Positions 36,967-46,479 are shown, counted from the first letter of the stretch. The stretch is 64,000 bases of DNA from VXYL01 sp963665195 (GCA_963665195.1 OY762070.1:1488001-1552000); one strand, 5' to 3'. The notes: generated by a model not told the origin, from the sequence alone. Numbers and translations are program-made.

Positions 36967-36995
36967 ACCGTACTCGTTGGCCCGTCGGCCGTCAA
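36967..36995 (-). promoter_or_regulatory. Promoter of the AbrB-like antitoxin
   Basis: On the minus strand: -35 TTGACG (36995-36990), 17-nt spacer, -10 TACGGT (36972-36967). Just upstream the sequence CTAGGT is repeated directly (GATCTAGGTCTAGGTC), a possible regulator site. Confidence 0.55.
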
Positions 36996-37365
36996 ACCTT
37001 GACCTAGACCTAGATCACCGGTACGGCGGCGAGCCGCATACGTCCAAAGGCGGTCGGAACCCCTCCGAAGCAGCGCTTCCACCTTTCCGCGGGCTCCCCG
37101 AGCTTGTAAAGCATGCGTGCGGTGAACCCATCACACAGTAGACGCGCCCATCGCAAGGCATCGTAACCCTACGGCCATCGCGATGCGCCGCCATGGCTTC
37201 GTATCTCCCCTGAGCGACGCCTAGCGATGGCACCACGACATCATCTACGGACCTTCGTTCGTGTCCCCCCTGTCCTTTCCGTCTGTCCTTCTCGATACTA
37301 AAGCGGCGAAAGGACGGTCGCCCGCCTGTCGGCCGGAGCTCAGTCCGACGGGCTCGCGCATAGCA
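36996..37365 (+). other. Intergenic region, no gene recognised
   Basis: 370 bases between the antitoxin promoter and the 3' end of the DUF262 gene. I see no coding sequence, repeat or RNA gene here beyond the CTAGGT direct repeat at its left edge. It may hold the 3' trailer of the DUF262 transcript, but no clear terminator is visible. Confidence 0.4.
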
Positions 37366-39147
37366 TCAGTCCGACGCTTGCTCAGCGACCTCGTCCTCCG
37401 ACAGATCACTCTTCAGGGATTGGCCTACGACCTCTCGAACTCGAGCCACGATAAGCGCAGCACGATCCAGACAGAACCGTTCGAATCCATCACAGTCGAA
37501 CCGAGACGCCCACCCGGCCTCCGTCGGGTCTCCGGGGATCAGGCAGTCCGACAGCCGCCGCCTCAGCCCGTCCTGCGTCCCGTTTCGCCGCGCACTCGAC
37601 GCCAGTTCGTCAAAATACTCCTCCGGGTACCCTTCGCCCACGCGCTGGTTCGTCTCCGCAAGAATCGGAATACGGTTGCAGATGCTGTCGAGCCTTGCCA
37701 GGTCCAAGCCGCGAGTTTTGCTGGCATTGCGCGGGTAGATGTGGTGGTCGTGTACGCTAGCGCCGTCCAGCCGCTGACCCGTGATCATGTCCTCCCGCAC
37801 CGTGATCCCCAAGAGGTTCAGCAGCGACTTGTACCGAACATCCGACTGTTTCAGCCTGAGCAGCAAGTCCTCGTTCAGTGTCACTTCCTCGCATGGTGGC
37901 TGCTCGCCGGCCTCGAGCCACGCCCTCAACGCTATGAAGTCCTGACCAATCCGGTAATTCGACGCTCGCGCCGCTCCGCCCTGGATCGCCTTGCTGAAAT
38001 ACCAGCGCCGCATGAATACCTCGTCAGGCCAGCGGAACTCGGCTCCAGCGTCGTTCGCCCGCACAAAGCCCTGGACCGCCGCCATCGCTACAAGCACGAT
38101 CTCACTCGGCAGCGCATCCGGCTTCGCGCCTTGGCTCTCTGCCCACCGATATGCCTCCGCAAGCACGTCTGCGGAGTCCTCCCATTTCTCCTTGATTATC
38201 TCCGGATCAAGGCCGAGCAGATTTTTCCGAGAAGGCTCTGGGTACCTCCCCTCCTGTGCAGCAACAACCAGACTCAAGACCTGAAGCACACGCTCTCCGT
38301 CCACATCGAACTCCCGCAGCGTCGGCTTGCTATCAAGCGTGTCTTCCCAGAGCTTCCGCAAGTCAGGGTTAGGGAAGAATCGGGCGACGGCCAAGTCGAA
38401 TGTCCGGAGCCTCGTGCCGGTACTGTTGATTGTTTCGAACACCCGGCATATCGACTCAACTCCCTGATGTGCATCCAAACTAACCACCGGGACCTTGTAA
38501 TTTCTGATCGTCTCGAATATCCCGTTGATCTTCGCCGTTGCCTCACGCGCACCTGCTCGATCTACCTTGAAATCCGGGAAGTCGTCGGAATCATCGAAGT
38601 ACTCGCTGACGTAGGTGGACGACTGTTGCTGGTTCAGCGCGATGTCTGCTCGAAGCAAGCGGTTCTTCTCCTTCCGGTGCGGTGCATGGTCAGCTTTGCC
38701 ACGCGCACGCTGACGAATCCACGACGGATCATCTTCCGAAGAGTGTGCCTCGTAGAGCTTCCTTAGGTCGAAGTAATAGAGTTTCTCGCGGTCTGCGTTG
38801 AGAAAGACGCGGGCGATCGATGTCACCCGCTGCTGTCCATCAAGGATGTACGACTCGGATTGGGCCGAGTCTGCTTCCTCGTCGTGCTGTCCCGGCGAAG
38901 ACAGGTCGTTGTCCGGGGGAAAACCCTCCCGGATTTCGGCCTCCACGCTCCTCGAATGCAGTTCTAGGTCCGGTTCCCGATCCATCACCAACAGCGATCC
39001 GATGGGGTAAGCGCGAGACAGCGAGTCTACCAGAAGCCGAACTTGCGAGTGCTTCCAGATGAACGGCCTTTGGAACCGAGGAACAGTGAGCTTTTTCGCC
39101 TTGACCCTCCTAAGCAGATCAGCGAGGCTCAAGCTAGTCGTCTGCAA
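37366..39147 (-). CDS. DUF262/HNH protein resembling GmrSD type IV restriction enzymes
   Basis: 593 residues. The N-terminal DUF262 domain (SLADLLRRVKAKKLTVPRFQ, RPFIWK) has the ParB-like NTPase motif ILDGQQRVTSIARV. The C-terminal third has an HNH-like site, SVHDHHIYPRNASKTRG ... NRIPILAETNQ, corresponding to the GmrD/DUF1524 nuclease. GmrSD/BrxU-type enzymes cut glucosylated or otherwise modified phage DNA using NTP hydrolysis. It stands alone, with no methylase, as type IV enzymes do. Local base composition is lower in GC than its neighbours, suggesting transfer. Start ATG at 39147. Confidence 0.85.
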   Translation of the reverse strand: MQTTSLSLADLLRRVKAKKLTVPRFQRPFIWKHSQVRLLVDSLSRAYPIGSLLVMDREPDLELHSRSVEAEIREGFPPDNDLSSPGQHDEEADSAQSESYILDGQQRVTSIARVFLNADREKLYYFDLRKLYEAHSSEDDPSWIRQRARGKADHAPHRKEKNRLLRADIALNQQQSSTYVSEYFDDSDDFPDFKVDRAGAREATAKINGIFETIRNYKVPVVSLDAHQGVESICRVFETINSTGTRLRTFDLAVARFFPNPDLRKLWEDTLDSKPTLREFDVDGERVLQVLSLVVAAQEGRYPEPSRKNLLGLDPEIIKEKWEDSADVLAEAYRWAESQGAKPDALPSEIVLVAMAAVQGFVRANDAGAEFRWPDEVFMRRWYFSKAIQGGAARASNYRIGQDFIALRAWLEAGEQPPCEEVTLNEDLLLRLKQSDVRYKSLLNLLGITVREDMITGQRLDGASVHDHHIYPRNASKTRGLDLARLDSICNRIPILAETNQRVGEGYPEEYFDELASSARRNGTQDGLRRRLSDCLIPGDPTEAGWASRFDCDGFERFCLDRAALIVARVREVVGQSLKSDLSEDEVAEQASD

Positions 39148-39194
39148 GTCCTCGACCCCCCTGGATCTGTGATGGTTCCGTCCTTAAATGGCCG

Positions 39195-39237
39195 CTACAA
39201 AACCGCAAACCGGGAGGGGCCCGATTGCCCTCCCGGT
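39195..39237 (-). terminator. Rho-independent terminator of the molybdenum hydroxylase operon
   Basis: A perfect 10-bp stem, ACCGGGAGGG / CCCTCCCGGT (39209-39218 with 39228-39237), loop of nine. On the minus strand it is followed by TTTGCGGTTTTG. It lies 12 bases after the large-subunit stop at 39249. Confidence 0.85.
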
Positions 39238-39248
39238 CCACGAGTGCC

Positions 39249-41468
39249 TTACCCCTGCGCGTCAATCGCCTCCAACACCCGCGGCGGCGACAGCGGCAGG
39301 TCGTCGATCCGGAAGCCCAGCTGGTCCCGAACCGCGTTCGATACCGCCGCCAGCGGCGCGACGATCGGGGTCTCCCCCACGCCCCTCACCCCATAGGGGT
39401 GCGACGGGTTCGGCACTTCGATGATCTGGGTGTCGATCATCGGCATGTCGGACGCCACGGGGACGCGGTAGTCCAGGAAGCCGGCGTTCTCCATCACGCC
39501 GTCCTTGTCGTAGATGTACTCCTCGTTGAGGGCCCAGCCGATGCCTTGGACGGCGCCGCCCTGCATCTGGCCTTCGACGTACGAGGGGTGGATGGCGCGG
39601 CCGGCGTCCTGGATGGCGGTGAAGCCGAGCACTTCCGTGGCGCCCGTCTCGGTGTCCACGCGAACGTCCGTCATGTTCACGGAGAACGACGCGCCGGCGC
39701 CCTGGGCGTTGAGGCTCGCGCGGCCCAGCAGCGGGCCGCCGGTGCGGCCGGCGCCGCGGGCGATGTTGGCGAGCGAGAGCGGCTTCACGTCCGCGTTCAC
39801 GCCGGGCTTCGGCACGGCCTGGCCGTCTTCCCAGTCCACCTGGTCGGCGTCGAGGTCCCAGGTGAGCGCGGCGCGCTCCTTGCACTGGGCGATGATGTCT
39901 TCGCAGGCCTGGATCACGGCCATGCCGGTGGCGAACGTCGTGCGGCTGCCGCCGGTGACGTTGCAGAAGCCGGTGGACTCGGTGTCGCCGACGTGGGCCT
40001 TGATCTGCTCGTAGGGCACGCCGAGGGTCTCGGCGGCCATGAGCGCCATGCCGGCGCGGCTGCCGCCGATGTCGGGGCTGCCTTCCATCACGGTCACCAT
40101 GCCGTCTTCGGCGATGCGCACCTCCGCGCTCGACTGCATGCCGATGTTGAACCAGAAGCCGACCGCGATGCCGCGGCCGCCGCCTTCGGGCACTTCGCTG
40201 GTGTAGTTCGGGTGCTCCTTGGCGGCCTTCAGGCATTCCTTGAGGCCGACCGGCGGGAAGGTGGGGCCGTAGGGGGCCTGGGTGCCTTCGCCGGCGGCGT
40301 TCTTCAGGCGCAGGTCGATGGGGTCCATGCCGAGCTTGCGGGCCAGCTCGTCGATGGCGCATTCCATGGCGTGCATGGACTGCGGGGCACCCGGGGCGCG
40401 GTAGGCGCACACCTTCGGCTTGTTGACCAGCACGTCGTTGCCCTCGATGAGCAGGTTCTCCAGGTCGTAGGGCGCGAGCACGGACATGCAGCCCGGGCCG
40501 ACCGGTGCGCCGGGGAAGGCGCCCGCCTCGTAGGCGAGCCAGGCGCTGGCGGCGGTGATGGTGCCGTCCTTCCTAGCGCCGACCTTCACCTTGCACCAGG
40601 TGGCGGAGGTGGGGCCGGTGGCGCGGAAGACTTCCTCGCGGCTCATGATCATCTTCACCGGGCGGCCGGAGAGCTGGCTCATCTTCACGGCCAGCGGCTC
40701 CAGGTAGATGATGGTCTTGCCGCCGAAGCCGCCGCCGATCTCGGACGGGATCACCTTGATGTTGCCCACCTTCTCGCCGAGCACGGCGGCGGTGAGGGAG
40801 CGCACCTCGAAGTGGCCCTGGGTGCAGCACCAGACGGTCGCCTTGCCGTCTTCGTTCACGGTGGCGGTGCAGGCGTGCGGCTCGATGTAGCCCTGGTGGG
40901 CGGTGGGCACGCGGTGCTCGCTCTCGACGATCACGTCGGCTTCGGCGAAGCCCGCTTCCACGTCGCCGCGCTCGAAGCGCTGCGTGGCGGCGATGTTGCT
41001 GGCGGGCTTGGAGGTGTCGCCGTTGGTGTGCTGGCTCTCGTTGACGAGCGTGGCGCCTTCGGCCATGGCGTCGTCGAGGGTCAGCACGGGCGGCAGGACT
41101 TCGTAGTCCACCTCGATGAGGTCCAGGGCCGCTTCCGCCTGGGCCGCGGTCTTGGCGGCGACGGCGGCGACGGCGTGGCCGTGGTAGAGCACCTTGTCGC
41201 GGGCTAGCACGTTCTTGCCGAGGTCGTTGTCGGCACCGCCGAGGTCCGCGCCGGCGATGGCGGCCATCACCCCGTCGGCGGCGAGCGCCTTGGAGAGGTC
41301 CACGCTGTTGATGCGGGCGTGGGCGTGGGGGCTGCGCAACACCTTGCCGTGCAGCATGTTGGGGAGGTTCAGGTCCGCGCCGAAGGCCGCCCGGCCGGTC
41401 ACCTTGTCGATGCCGTCGGGACGCACCGGGCGGGTGCCGATCGCTTTGAGGTCTACCGCTTCTGCCAC
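39249..41468 (-). CDS. Xanthine dehydrogenase-family molybdopterin-binding (large) subunit
   Basis: 739 residues. It hydroxylates a substrate at the Mo-pterin-cytosine dinucleotide site. Signs: DGIDKVTGRAAFGADL, the cofactor loop PSEIGGGFGGKT, and the catalytic Glu E699 in GVRGVGETPIVAP. The active-site loop reads CAYRAPGAPQ, unlike the AYxCSFR or AYRGAGR loops of CO dehydrogenases, so CO is unlikely as substrate; an aromatic, N-heterocyclic or aldehyde substrate is more probable. GTG start with AAGGAGA eight bases before. Last gene of the FAD / 2Fe-2S / Mo operon. Confidence 0.92.
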   Translation of the reverse strand: MAEAVDLKAIGTRPVRPDGIDKVTGRAAFGADLNLPNMLHGKVLRSPHAHARINSVDLSKALAADGVMAAIAGADLGGADNDLGKNVLARDKVLYHGHAVAAVAAKTAAQAEAALDLIEVDYEVLPPVLTLDDAMAEGATLVNESQHTNGDTSKPASNIAATQRFERGDVEAGFAEADVIVESEHRVPTAHQGYIEPHACTATVNEDGKATVWCCTQGHFEVRSLTAAVLGEKVGNIKVIPSEIGGGFGGKTIIYLEPLAVKMSQLSGRPVKMIMSREEVFRATGPTSATWCKVKVGARKDGTITAASAWLAYEAGAFPGAPVGPGCMSVLAPYDLENLLIEGNDVLVNKPKVCAYRAPGAPQSMHAMECAIDELARKLGMDPIDLRLKNAAGEGTQAPYGPTFPPVGLKECLKAAKEHPNYTSEVPEGGGRGIAVGFWFNIGMQSSAEVRIAEDGMVTVMEGSPDIGGSRAGMALMAAETLGVPYEQIKAHVGDTESTGFCNVTGGSRTTFATGMAVIQACEDIIAQCKERAALTWDLDADQVDWEDGQAVPKPGVNADVKPLSLANIARGAGRTGGPLLGRASLNAQGAGASFSVNMTDVRVDTETGATEVLGFTAIQDAGRAIHPSYVEGQMQGGAVQGIGWALNEEYIYDKDGVMENAGFLDYRVPVASDMPMIDTQIIEVPNPSHPYGVRGVGETPIVAPLAAVSNAVRDQLGFRIDDLPLSPPRVLEAIDAQG

Positions 41469-41519
41469 TTCGATGTCTCCTTGGTAGTGGGTGGTTGCGC
41501 TCTCGTTGGGGTCCGGGAA

Positions 41520-41999
41520 TCAGGCCTCGTAGGCCAGTTCTTCCGCCGAGGCCTGCACGGCGCGGACGATCTTGTCGTAGCCCGTGCAGCGGCACAGGTT
41601 GCCGGCCAGCCAGTAGCGGATGGTGGTCTCGTCGGGGTTCGGGTTCCTGTCCAAGAGCGCCTTGGTGGCGACGATGAAGCCCGGCGTGCAGATGCCGCAT
41701 TGCAGGGCGGCGTGCTCCAGGTACTTCTCTTGGATGACGTGCAGGCCGTCGGGGCCGGCGATGCCTTCGATGGTGGTCAGCTCGTCGCCGTCCACTTCCA
41801 CGGCGAGGGTGAGGCACGAGCACACGAGGCGCCCGTTGATGAGCACGGAGCAGGCGCCGCAGTCGCCCGTGGCGCAGCCCTCTTTCGTGCCGGTGAGGCC
41901 GAGCTCGTCGCGCAGCACGTCGAGCAGGGACTGCTCGGGGTTGCACAAGAATTCGACGGCATCGCCGTTGATCGTGGTGGATACGTGTTGCTTGCTCAT
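41520..41999 (-). CDS. 2Fe-2S (small) subunit of the molybdenum hydroxylase
   Basis: 159 residues with two [2Fe-2S] clusters. The plant-ferredoxin-type cluster is bound by C42, C47, C50 and C62 (CATGDCGACSV ... C). The second, on the helical domain, by C101, C104, C136 and C138 (CGICTPGF and LCRCTGY). It passes electrons from the Mo centre to FAD. The ATG at 41999 starts right before the ferredoxin fold. Between the FAD and Mo subunit genes (35 and 51 bp). Confidence 0.96.
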   Translation of the reverse strand: MSKQHVSTTINGDAVEFLCNPEQSLLDVLRDELGLTGTKEGCATGDCGACSVLINGRLVCSCLTLAVEVDGDELTTIEGIAGPDGLHVIQEKYLEHAALQCGICTPGFIVATKALLDRNPNPDETTIRYWLAGNLCRCTGYDKIVRAVQASAEELAYEA

Positions 42000-42034
42000 G
42001 GTGCTCTCGATTCTCCTTCTGTGTGCCTGCTTGC

Positions 42035-42913
42035 CTAGCGTGCGGCTGCGCGATCGCGGGCGATGGCGCCGGCGCGCTTCGTCAACACGCCGACTACCTT
42101 CTTGCGGTACTCGACGGTGCCGCGCTTGTCGGTGATGGGTTTGGCGAGGTCGCTCGAAGCCGCAGCGGCGGCGGCGAGGGCGTCGTCGTCCACCTTGGTG
42201 CCGACGAGCGCCGCGGCGGCGTCCGGTACCGGCAGGGCGGTGATGGCGACGGCGCCGATGGCGACCTTGGCGGCGGTGCAGGTGCCGCTGTCGTCCAAGG
42301 TGAGGGCGACGCCGGCGCCGCAGACGGCGATGTCCATCTCCGTGCGCGGGATGAAGCGCAGGTAGGCGTCGGCGGTGTTGCCCTTCGGGCGCGGAATCTT
42401 GAAGCCGACCAGGAACTCGCGCGGGCTCAGGATGTTGGTGCCGACGCCCGTCACGAAGTCTTCGGTGGCCACTTCCTTGGTGCCGTCCGGCGAGGCGACG
42501 ACGCATACCGCGCCGCAGGCGATCAGGGCCGGAATCGTGTCGCCGGCGGGGGAGGAGTTGCAGAGGTTGCCGCCGATGGTGCAGCGGCCCTGGATCTGCG
42601 TCGAGCCGATCAGATCCGCCGACTCGATGAGGCCCGGCAGCAGGCCCTTGAGGTCGGCGTTCTCGTTGAGCTCGGCGGAGGCGATGGCCGCGCCGATGAA
42701 AATCTCGTCGTCGCCGATGGATAGCTCGTTGGCCTCGGCGATGTGCTTGACGTCGACGAACGTGCGCGGGCCCTTGTCCACGGAGCGCATCTGCACGAGT
42801 ACGTCGGTTCCTCCGGCGAGCATCTGCGTGCGCGTGCCGGCGTCGGCCGCCGCGCCGAGCTGCGACAGCGCCTCGGCAGTGCTCGTCGGTGCCAGGTAGG
42901 CATAAGCCCCCAT
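42035..42913 (-). CDS. FAD-binding (medium) subunit of the molybdenum hydroxylase
   Basis: 292 residues. FAD-contacting loops MLAGGTDVLVQM and GRCTIGGNLCNSSPAGD are those of CoxM/XDH FAD subunits. There is no [4Fe-4S] insertion, so this is not a 4-hydroxybenzoyl-CoA reductase beta subunit. The start is the ATG at 42913 with GGGAGGAAG upstream; the open frame extends further but without a site. First gene of the operon, divergent from the prolidase gene 146 bp away. Confidence 0.93.
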   Translation of the reverse strand: MGAYAYLAPTSTAEALSQLGAAADAGTRTQMLAGGTDVLVQMRSVDKGPRTFVDVKHIAEANELSIGDDEIFIGAAIASAELNENADLKGLLPGLIESADLIGSTQIQGRCTIGGNLCNSSPAGDTIPALIACGAVCVVASPDGTKEVATEDFVTGVGTNILSPREFLVGFKIPRPKGNTADAYLRFIPRTEMDIAVCGAGVALTLDDSGTCTAAKVAIGAVAITALPVPDAAAALVGTKVDDDALAAAAAASSDLAKPITDKRGTVEYRKKVVGVLTKRAGAIARDRAAAR

Positions 42914-43059
42914 AGCTTCCTCCCTTCCCAATGAATGAACCGGCCTAGTGTATATCGAAAGCGGCGCGGCAAGCACCACCATGTTTTGTTCGTTCGGCCT
43001 TCGCCGCGGGCGGTCGCCGTACAATCGCGGCCATCCGAAGCGGCGCGAGGGGCGGGAGA

Positions 43060-44397
43060 TTGGCGTTCGACGAAGCGGGCTATGGCGAGCATCTGGCCCA
43101 TCTGCAGCAGCACTGGGAGGCGGCGCTGGCCGAGCACGGCTACGATGCGGCCGTGGTGCCAGCGGGGGCCGCGGCGATGTACTACGACGACGACCAAGCG
43201 CCGCCGTTCCACCCCAATGCGCACTTCGCCCGCTGGTTCCCCGACGACGACTGCGAGCACGCGGCGATGCTGGTGCGGCCGGGGCGGGCACCGAAGCTCT
43301 ACTTCCTGCGGCTTGAGGACTACTGGCACATGCCGGCGACGCTGCCCGGCTGGGCGCAGGGCGCGTTCGAGACTGAGCCGCACGGGGATGCCGAGGCGCT
43401 GCTGAAGTCGCTGGTGGAGGATGTCTCGAAACTCGGCCGGGTGGCACTGGTGGGTCCCGGCGAGCACTTCAGCGAGAACCTGCCGATCGAGGCGAACCCC
43501 GAGCCGCTGGTCCATGCGGTGGTGTTCGATCGGGCGACCAAGACGCCGTTCGAGGTGGCGCGCATGGCGGAGGCGACGGCCATCGGTGTGCGCGGGCATC
43601 TGGCGGCGCGGGACGCCTTCTACGACGGCGGCAGCGAGTTCGACATCCACATGGCGTATCTCAAGGCCAGCGCCCAGCAGGAGAGCAAGCTGCCCTACCC
43701 CAGCATCATCGCGCTCAACGAACATGCGGGCATCCTCCACTACCAGCACTACGACCGTGCGCCGCCGCCGGTCCCGCACAGTTTCCTGATAGACGCCGGC
43801 GGGCGCTCCGGCGGCTACCACTCGGACATCACGCGCACCTACAGCGCGACGCCGGGGGACCGCTTCGACGAACTCGTGCAGGCGCTCGATGCCAAGCAGT
43901 TGGCGCTGATCGAAGAGGTGCGGCCGGGGCTCTCCTATCTGCACTTGCACGAGCGGATGCACTTGGAAGTCGGCGACCTGCTGGCCCGCTTCGATCTCGT
44001 GCGGTGCAGCGCCGAGGCGGCGTTCGAGCAGAAGATCACCGACGCCTTCTTCCCGCACGGCCTGGGGCATCTGCTCGGCCTGCAAACCCACGATGTCGGC
44101 GGCGCCCTGCGCAATGCCGAGGGCGAGCGGGACGATCCGCCCGAGCGCTTCCCGACGCTGCGCTACACGCGCGCCATCGCCGAGGGCCATGTGTTCACGG
44201 TCGAGCCGGGCATGTACTTCATTCCGATGCTGCTCGACAAGCTCGCGGCATCGGACGCCGGGCGCGATGTCGATTGGCCCAAGGTGGACGCTCTGCGGCC
44301 CTGCGGCGGCATCCGCATCGAGGACAACGTCGTCGTGACCGCCACCGGCGCGGAGAATCTCACCCGCCCGGCGTTCGCCCGTGAAGCTGACGCCTGA
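43060..44397 (+). CDS. pepQ: Xaa-Pro dipeptidase (prolidase)
   Basis: 445 residues of the bacterial PepQ/organophosphate-acid-anhydrolase type. The dinuclear metal site is complete: Asp in LIDAGGRSGGYHSD and the second Asp of the same motif, His in FPHGLGHLLGLQTHDV, Glu in FTVEPGMYF, Glu in GGIRIEDNVVV. It hydrolyses X-Pro dipeptides in the cytoplasm. TTG start at 43060 after GAGGGGCGGG. It overlaps the next gene, a dipeptidyl peptidase that would release X-Pro dipeptides, by 17 bases. Confidence 0.94.
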   Translation: MAFDEAGYGEHLAHLQQHWEAALAEHGYDAAVVPAGAAAMYYDDDQAPPFHPNAHFARWFPDDDCEHAAMLVRPGRAPKLYFLRLEDYWHMPATLPGWAQGAFETEPHGDAEALLKSLVEDVSKLGRVALVGPGEHFSENLPIEANPEPLVHAVVFDRATKTPFEVARMAEATAIGVRGHLAARDAFYDGGSEFDIHMAYLKASAQQESKLPYPSIIALNEHAGILHYQHYDRAPPPVPHSFLIDAGGRSGGYHSDITRTYSATPGDRFDELVQALDAKQLALIEEVRPGLSYLHLHERMHLEVGDLLARFDLVRCSAEAAFEQKITDAFFPHGLGHLLGLQTHDVGGALRNAEGERDDPPERFPTLRYTRAIAEGHVFTVEPGMYFIPMLLDKLAASDAGRDVDWPKVDALRPCGGIRIEDNVVVTATGAENLTRPAFAREADA

Positions 44398-46477
44398 GGC
44401 GCTGTTCGGCCCGGTGCCGCTCACCGGGCCGGTGCCGAGCAAGGTCAAGATCGCGCCGGGGGGCGGGACGGTCGCCTACCTGCTTCCCGCAGAGGATGAC
44501 CGTCAGCGTCTCGATCTGTGGCTGACGGACCTAGGCACGGGCAATGCTCGACTGCTCGCGGGCGGCGGCGCGACAGGCGAGCTCACGGACGAGGAGAAGG
44601 CCGAACGGGAGCGGCGGCGGCAGTTCACCGGCGGCGTTGCGGGCTACCAGTGGCATCCCGACGGCCGGCGCGTTCTCGTCCACCGGGACGGCGGCGCGGT
44701 GCTGGTATCGGCGGACGATGGCGCGACGCAGGCAGTGACGCCGCCGGGCACTCGGCAGACGGGCATTCGCCTGTCTCCGAAGGGGACGTTCGCGAGCTAT
44801 GTGCGGGGCGGCGATCTCTACGTCGCGCGCATCGACGACGGCAGCGAGCGGCGACTGACGCATGACAGCAAGAGCACGGTGAGCAACGGTCTGCCGGACT
44901 TCATCGCCCAGGAGGAGATGCACCGCTTCGACGGCCATTGGTGGTCGCCGGACGAGGGCCGGATCGCCTTTCTGCGGGTGGATGCGGCGCCCATCCCGGA
45001 AACGCACCGCCACGAGATCCGCGCCGGCGGCATCGACGTGGTGCCGCAGCGCTATCCGTTCGCCGGCGGGCCGAATGCCGAGGTCCGCCTCGGCGTTCTC
45101 GATCTGGCGGGCGGCGATGTCGACTGGCTGCAGTGGGCCGTCGAGGAAGGCGACTACCTGGCGCGGGTGGCGTTCGCTCCCGACGGGGCGCTCTACGTGC
45201 AGGCGCAATCGCGGCACCAGCGGCGCCTCGCCCTGCGCCGGTTCGATGATGCGGGGTGGTCCACGGTGCTCACCGAGACATCGGACACTTGGATCAACCT
45301 GCACGACAACCTGACCTTCGTGGACGGCGGCAAACGTCTGCTATGGACGTCCGAACGCGGCGGCACGGCGCAACTCTACGAACACCGGCTCGGCGGCGGC
45401 GAAGGGCGCCTGCTGGATTTGGGGCTTGGCCGCGTCAACCGCGTCCTCGGCGCGACGGCGGAGCGCGCCTGGGTGACGGGTTGGCAGAGCGACCCGACGA
45501 CGCAGGATGTCTTCGAGGTGGCGCTCGATACCTGCGCCTGCAGCGCCCTGACCCGCGGCGACGGGTGGTACGACGGCGTGGTCGACGCCCGCACCGGCAC
45601 GCTCGTCCTGACGCGCGCGGATGCACAGACGCCCGGCGCGGCAGTGGCGCACGATGGCGTGCGAATCGCCGGCAGCAGCATCGCCGCCGGCCACCCGTAC
45701 ATCCCCTATCTCGAAGAACATGCGCCGTGCGAGGTGGTCAGCATTGAGAACGCCGGCGAGACGCTCTACTACCGCCTCACGAAGCCCTCCCCCTTCGTCC
45801 CGACCCAGCGCTACCCGGTCGTGGTGCATGTCTACGGCGGCCCCGGCGTGCAGCGCGTGCGGCGCGACTTCCCGCCGCTCATGCTGCAACTCTTCGCCCA
45901 AGCCGGCTTCGCGGTGTTCGAACTCGACAATCGCGGCGGCGCGAACCGCAGCAAGGCGTTCGAGGATGCGATCCACGGGCAGTTCGGCCGCGTCGAGGTT
46001 GATGACCAGCTCGCTGGCGTCGCCTTCCTGCGGACGCTCCCGTGGGTGGATGCGGAGCGCATCGCGATCTTCGGCCACTCCTACGGCGGCTACATGGTGC
46101 TGAAGTGCCTGGCCGGGAGCGATGTTTACCGGGCCGGAGTAAGCGTCGCCCCGTGTACGCGATGGGAACTCTACGACACGCACTACACGGAACGCTACCT
46201 CGGCATGCCGCAGGCGAACGCGGACGGCTATCGCAAGAGCGGCGTGCTCTTCGAGGCGGCGTCCATCTCCGCGCCGCTGCTGCTGATGCACGGGATGGCC
46301 GACGACAACGTGCTCTTCACCCACTCAACGGAACTGATGCACGAACTGCAAAGCGCCGGCGTCGCCTTCGACCTCATGACGTATCCAGGCTCGAAGCACG
46401 CCTTGCAGGAACCGGCGGTGGCCATCCACCGCTATCGGCACATGCTCGACTTCCTGCGCCGCCATCTCCTCGGCTAG
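44381..46477 (+). CDS. S9 family dipeptidyl peptidase (DPP IV type)
   Basis: 698 residues: an eight-bladed propeller (DPPIV_N) with HRFDGHWWSPDEGRIAFLRV, then an alpha/beta-hydrolase domain. The catalytic triad is S567 (IFGHSYGGYM), D642 (GMADDNVLF) and H673 (GSKHAL). The double-Glu dipeptide anchor is in IAQEEMHRFDG. No signal peptide, so probably cytoplasmic. It releases N-terminal X-Pro dipeptides, which the overlapping upstream PepQ would then split. GTG start within the end of pepQ. Confidence 0.93.
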   Translation: MKLTPEALFGPVPLTGPVPSKVKIAPGGGTVAYLLPAEDDRQRLDLWLTDLGTGNARLLAGGGATGELTDEEKAERERRRQFTGGVAGYQWHPDGRRVLVHRDGGAVLVSADDGATQAVTPPGTRQTGIRLSPKGTFASYVRGGDLYVARIDDGSERRLTHDSKSTVSNGLPDFIAQEEMHRFDGHWWSPDEGRIAFLRVDAAPIPETHRHEIRAGGIDVVPQRYPFAGGPNAEVRLGVLDLAGGDVDWLQWAVEEGDYLARVAFAPDGALYVQAQSRHQRRLALRRFDDAGWSTVLTETSDTWINLHDNLTFVDGGKRLLWTSERGGTAQLYEHRLGGGEGRLLDLGLGRVNRVLGATAERAWVTGWQSDPTTQDVFEVALDTCACSALTRGDGWYDGVVDARTGTLVLTRADAQTPGAAVAHDGVRIAGSSIAAGHPYIPYLEEHAPCEVVSIENAGETLYYRLTKPSPFVPTQRYPVVVHVYGGPGVQRVRRDFPPLMLQLFAQAGFAVFELDNRGGANRSKAFEDAIHGQFGRVEVDDQLAGVAFLRTLPWVDAERIAIFGHSYGGYMVLKCLAGSDVYRAGVSVAPCTRWELYDTHYTERYLGMPQANADGYRKSGVLFEAASISAPLLLMHGMADDNVLFTHSTELMHELQSAGVAFDLMTYPGSKHALQEPAVAIHRYRHMLDFLRRHLLG

Positions 46478-46479
46478 CG

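Noticed and set aside
39225..41207. Plus-strand open frame of about 660 codons
   Set aside because: Antisense of the molybdenum-hydroxylase large subunit; low-complexity HV/GA-rich translation without motifs.
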